Positions 60,443 through 64,000 of a stretch of DNA of 64,000 nucleotides are shown here, one piece after another. The stretch's first letter is position 1. Every line of letters starts with the position of its first letter. The translations under genes were made by a program, and so were the position numbers. The notes beneath the pieces are model-generated. The model searched no databases. It was not told the DNA's origin and was given only the letters and a program-made list of their open reading frames with translations. The stretch is from assembly GCA_949358305.1 (NCBI GenBank), contig OX442322.1:8370001-8434000 (forward strand). The letters are read 5' to 3'. Source of the stretch: Strigamia acuminata (Eukaryota; Arthropoda; Chilopoda; Geophilomorpha; Linotaeniidae).

Positions 60443-63400
60443 ATGGCAGATCCTTCCGTGCAAAACATGATCACTCCAGAACAACTCGAGATTCTGGAGA
60501 CAAAATGGGAAGCGCTACTCACTTCACTCTCCGCTTTGCTGACTGTATCGGAGCAGACCAGCGACCCGGGAGAGTTGGAGGCGCTGCTATCTACAGCAAA
60601 TACAAGAGAGACACGTGCTGTCAATGAACTCAATGATCTTCAAATACATTCTGAACATGGATTTTATCTTGAAGCCATTGAAAAACTCGAAGCAGTTCAA
60701 ACAAGAGTGGATCTTCTCCGCGGACGTTGGGAAGTATCGAAACGGTCCCTTCCTACACTGGGAGGACGACTAAATGTGTCAACTGCATCTGGCGGTCATA
60801 CGACAATGAATGCTTCTTTCCGAAAAATCCAGAAGTTGCCAAAATTGGAGTCTGTGAAGTTCGATGGGGACATTTTGAAGTACAAGACCTTCAAAAGTAA
60901 CTTCGAAACTTCAGTACATAAGGACCCAGACTTAAGCGATGTGGAAAAGCTTCAATATCTACAAACAATGTGTGTTGGCGAAGCAGCCACTTTGATTTCA
61001 ACTTTTCCCTTGATCGAGGAATCATACCATTTGGCTCGTGAAGAGTTGGAGAGAAACTACGGGGATGAGGACGCACAGCAAACTGCCCTCATCAAATCAA
61101 TTAGAGAAATGAAAATTGTCACAAGTGTCTATCCAACTAAAGCGTTAAGAACAAATTTAACCAAAATTTCTTCGACCGTCAGACTCCTTGAGCAATTGAA
61201 AATACCAATACAAACTTCAGGTGCTTTTCTCATGCCGGATATTATCAGCAAATTTCCAACTCAAATGGCATTGCGTTTTTATCAAGTGCATGGAATTCAA
61301 AACAAAAACATTATGACGCTACTTGACTTTTTCTTGAAAGAAGTAGCTATGGCGGAAAGAACTGACAATTCTTCTCATTCTGAAAAAGTGAAGAAGGAGA
61401 AAACTGAAGCCGAAAAAAGCAAGCAAAAAGGTTCCATGACGACTTGCGCTGCGACACAGGATTCCAAGCAATCAACCAGTGCCAAAGTCAAGCAGGAAAC
61501 AAAACAAGAGAGCAAACCTGCTAATACGAAGAGCATCAAGTGCATTTTTTGCGAAGAGGATCACCTTAATGGTTCCTGCAAAAAAGAATTCGAGATCAAC
61601 GCAAAAATCGAATTGATCAAGAAGAATAGACTTTGCTTCAATTGTTTTAGAACTGGCCATCGCGTCGGGGACTGTAAAGTGAAGTTTTCCTGCAAACATT
61701 GTGGCGGAAGACACCATTCCACAATTTGCAAAAAGTCAGATGTGAAGAATTCATCAAGCATTGTCGAGAAGCCCAAGGAGCCACAAGTGACAACACACGT
61801 CTCGTGCGCGATCTCCGCGACTCTTCAATTAATGATCTTCACGGCAAACCTCAAAACCAAAAATGGAGGATCCCACAACATCAGAGGAATGATAGATCCA
61901 GGCAGTCACCGATCCTTCATAACAACTGAGTTAGTAGAAAGAATCAAGTTGAAAAAGTGCGGCAGCATTTCGGCCACGACACAACGCTTCAATGATTCTA
62001 CTCCTGCTTCAACGGATTATGACGTTTTTAACGTTACTTTGAAAAGCAGAAATGACACGCAAGAAATCAAAATGACAATGTTATCGGTCGAAAATCTACC
62101 AAGAGTGCAAGGAATTTTAAACTCCACTGTGATAGAAAAGGTGAAAGGATTAAATCTTGAATTGGCTGAAGAATTACCTGCCAAAACATCCCAAATTGAC
62201 ATTTTATTAGGAGTGGATGTTTGGTGGAAAATTCTGAAAGACGGCAAGAGGAAAATCAACGAGGATTTGGGCCTTATAAATACTTTATTTGGCTGGGTTC
62301 TCACCGGTGCAGCTGGAAACATCGATTTGTTTGATGATGAAGCCGACTTAACCACGTGTTGCAACACTTGCAACGTTGATATCAATGAAAAGTTGGACAA
62401 GCTCTGGAATTTGGAGGCAATCGGGATAGATTCGGGAGAAAAGGATTCCGACTTTATTCGAGACCGATTCGAATCCACGACAACACGTTTGGAGGACGGA
62501 AGATATGAAGTGATGCTCCCCTTCAATGGACAGGAAAAAGAGTTAGAATCGAATTGGGAGTTGGCAATGAATCAACTCGCAAATACGCTTAAACGAATCG
62601 ATGCAAATGAGGACTATAAAAAACGTTACGACGACTCAATGTGGCAGTACATCGAGGAAAATCACGCGGAGGAAGTCCCAAAGGAGGAACGTTTTCTCAA
62701 GAAGGGGATATATAATATACCTCACCACCCCGTCATAAAAGAGGATCGAGATACTTCCAAATTTAGAGTCGTGTTTAACGCGTCTTCATCCAAGAAGGGA
62801 AAACTTTCCCTTAATGACTGTTTATTTCCGGGACCTTCCCTCAACCCTGACTTAATTCTTGTTATTGTGAGATTTCGTCTTTATTGCATCCCGATAATAG
62901 CGGATATCAAGCAGGCATTCCTACAGGTTATGATCAACCCGACTCAAAGAAACTTTCTACGCTTTCTGTGGGTGGCTCGTGATTATTTTAAGCAGCCTTA
63001 TTCGTGGCAAAACCTGTGGAATAACATTATGATCCTGAGAATGATCGTCGTGCCCTTTGGTGTTATTTCCTCACCATTCCTCCTATGCGCAACCATAAGA
63101 AAACATGCAAAACAATTTGAGAAAACACACGCCAAAGAAGTTGATGCGCTTGATGATGGAATTTTTATGGATGACTTAACATCTGGAGGAGATTTTCCAG
63201 CCGACACGACGACACATTGCGAGAGATTGAAAATGATTTTAGACAGCGGAAAACTTCCCCTTGTGAAGTGGGCGACTTGCAGCAAAGACGTCTTCGAGAA
63301 CTTGAAAAAAGAGGGATTCCACATGCGAGGCGAGGAGTTTTCTAATCTTGGAATCATTAAAATGCTCGGCATACTGTGGGACACAGAAAAGGACATGATA

Positions 63401-64000
63401 ATGTTTAAAATACCGAAAATTGAAAAAATTCCGATCACGAAGCGAGAAGTTGTCTCATTTTTAGCATCAATTTTCGATCCCATGGGACTCTTAGCTCCTG
63501 TGATTCTGCAAATGAAATTGCTCATTCAAGCGATCTGGGCTCGAACGAAAAAATGGGATGAAAAAATTCTTGATTCAGAGAAAAAAGAAATTGAAGAATG
63601 GAATTCCGACATCCAACAACTCAAGGAACTAAAAGTTCAACGTTGGTTAACTACTTATTCAGGTCAGGAAATAACTCTAGAAGTTTTTTGTGACGCCAGC
63701 ACAAAAGCATTTGGCTGCACGATTTTTGTCGTCAACGTGGAGGGCAAAAGAACATTGTTGTTAAGTAAATGCCGTATTGCGCCAGCCAAAAAAGTTACTC
63801 TTCCTCGACTCGAATTAACAGCAGCAGTGGTTGGAGTCAGAATGACGAAATATCTGCTCGAGAACTTTCTTCCTGGATACCCCGTCACTGAAGTTCGTTA
63901 CTACTCGGACTCCACTATTACACTCGCCTGGATTAATTCAGACAAAAATGTTTGGAAACCGTATGTCTCAAACCGTGTTCAGGAAATTATTTCCTTCTCC
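60443..64000 (+). CDS. BEL/Pao gag-pol polyprotein (D), 3'-partial
   Basis: The ATG at 60443 follows GAGAGGAGAGAAAAC. The frame is open to the window edge (1186 codons). DUF1759-like gag (KLPKLESVKFDGDILKYKTF), three knuckles (about 366-430), aspartic protease DPGSH (about 484), reverse transcriptase with FMDDLTSG (about 908), and RNase H (FCDASTKAFGC about 1082; YYSDSTITLAWI) are visible. The sequence ends inside RNase H, so integrase and the C-terminus are not seen. It is close to A throughout but with many substitutions, consistent with a sister family. Confidence 0.94.
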   Translation, partial: MADPSVQNMITPEQLEILETKWEALLTSLSALLTVSEQTSDPGELEALLSTANTRETRAVNELNDLQIHSEHGFYLEAIEKLEAVQTRVDLLRGRWEVSKRSLPTLGGRLNVSTASGGHTTMNASFRKIQKLPKLESVKFDGDILKYKTFKSNFETSVHKDPDLSDVEKLQYLQTMCVGEAATLISTFPLIEESYHLAREELERNYGDEDAQQTALIKSIREMKIVTSVYPTKALRTNLTKISSTVRLLEQLKIPIQTSGAFLMPDIISKFPTQMALRFYQVHGIQNKNIMTLLDFFLKEVAMAERTDNSSHSEKVKKEKTEAEKSKQKGSMTTCAATQDSKQSTSAKVKQETKQESKPANTKSIKCIFCEEDHLNGSCKKEFEINAKIELIKKNRLCFNCFRTGHRVGDCKVKFSCKHCGGRHHSTICKKSDVKNSSSIVEKPKEPQVTTHVSCAISATLQLMIFTANLKTKNGGSHNIRGMIDPGSHRSFITTELVERIKLKKCGSISATTQRFNDSTPASTDYDVFNVTLKSRNDTQEIKMTMLSVENLPRVQGILNSTVIEKVKGLNLELAEELPAKTSQIDILLGVDVWWKILKDGKRKINEDLGLINTLFGWVLTGAAGNIDLFDDEADLTTCCNTCNVDINEKLDKLWNLEAIGIDSGEKDSDFIRDRFESTTTRLEDGRYEVMLPFNGQEKELESNWELAMNQLANTLKRIDANEDYKKRYDDSMWQYIEENHAEEVPKEERFLKKGIYNIPHHPVIKEDRDTSKFRVVFNASSSKKGKLSLNDCLFPGPSLNPDLILVIVRFRLYCIPIIADIKQAFLQVMINPTQRNFLRFLWVARDYFKQPYSWQNLWNNIMILRMIVVPFGVISSPFLLCATIRKHAKQFEKTHAKEVDALDDGIFMDDLTSGGDFPADTTTHCERLKMILDSGKLPLVKWATCSKDVFENLKKEGFHMRGEEFSNLGIIKMLGILWDTEKDMIMFKIPKIEKIPITKREVVSFLASIFDPMGLLAPVILQMKLLIQAIWARTKKWDEKILDSEKKEIEEWNSDIQQLKELKVQRWLTTYSGQEITLEVFCDASTKAFGCTIFVVNVEGKRTLLLSKCRIAPAKKVTLPRLELTAAVVGVRMTKYLLENFLPGYPVTEVRYYSDSTITLAWINSDKNVWKPYVSNRVQEIISFS

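Larger units (their letters stand above)
57969..64000 (+). mobile_element. BEL/Pao retrotransposon D (3' part outside window)
   Basis: 5' LTR, primer-binding site, leader and gag-pol up to RNase H. It is related to family A in protein and leader but has a clearly different LTR, so it is a sister family. The visible ORF has no stop. Confidence 0.93.

Overview
The window is eukaryotic, almost certainly metazoan, repeat DNA. It is nearly all LTR retrotransposons, most of the BEL/Pao superfamily (known only from animals), plus one Ty1/copia element. I see no host gene, rRNA, tRNA gene, CRISPR array or bacterial operon. The primer-binding sites match animal-type tRNA-His and initiator tRNA-Met. 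An arthropod-like repeat-rich genome is plausible, but the sequence does not fix the species.

I named four BEL/Pao families by their LTRs and proteins. A: 1632-bp LTR starting TGTTGCAAACAG. B: about 920-bp LTR starting TGTTGCTAGCAACC. C: LTR starting TGTTGCGAGCAGG, with an inverted relative C'. D: 1567-bp LTR starting TGTTGCAAGACAG. All encode one gag-pol polyprotein in the order gag (DUF1759-like), three CCHC-type knuckles, aspartic protease (DUF1758-like), reverse transcriptase, RNase H, integrase, and a DUF5641-like C-terminus. No envelope gene is seen.

Layout. 1-5826: A1, cut by the window edge, with one nonsense codon. C is the oldest backbone and lies in pieces at 5827-6993, 25933-27332, 34590-36692 and 36748-37799 (3' LTR). 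It was split by A1 (in gag), B1 (6994-25932, in protease, TSD ACTG), the copia element (27333-34589, between RT and RNase H, TSD AGTTC) and B2a (in the 3' LTR). B1 is split by A2 (13698-24749), whose 5' end is a scrambled, partly inverted structure containing an internally deleted second copy of A. B2a (37800-39124) is split by B2b (39125-43891). B2b is cut by an inverted C'-type LTR (43892-45470) with a non-coding interior holding two tandem arrays (45471-48331). That interior is cut by A3 (48332-57878), which is structurally complete with an intact 1753-residue ORF. After a 90-bp orphan stretch comes D (57969 to the window end), with 5' LTR, PBS, leader and an open reading frame running off the edge.

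Coding capacity: A2, A3 and the copia element have uninterrupted polyprotein ORFs. D is open as far as visible. A1, B1, B2b and C are broken by nonsense codons, a frameshift or insertions. The most interesting points outside the ORFs are a hairpin in the leaders of A, B and D with an apparently compensatory base-pair change; a polypyrimidine stretch where a polypurine tract is expected; primer-binding-site lesions shared by two B copies; the composite 5' end of A2; and RFX-like and YY1/Pho-like motifs recurring in unrelated LTRs.
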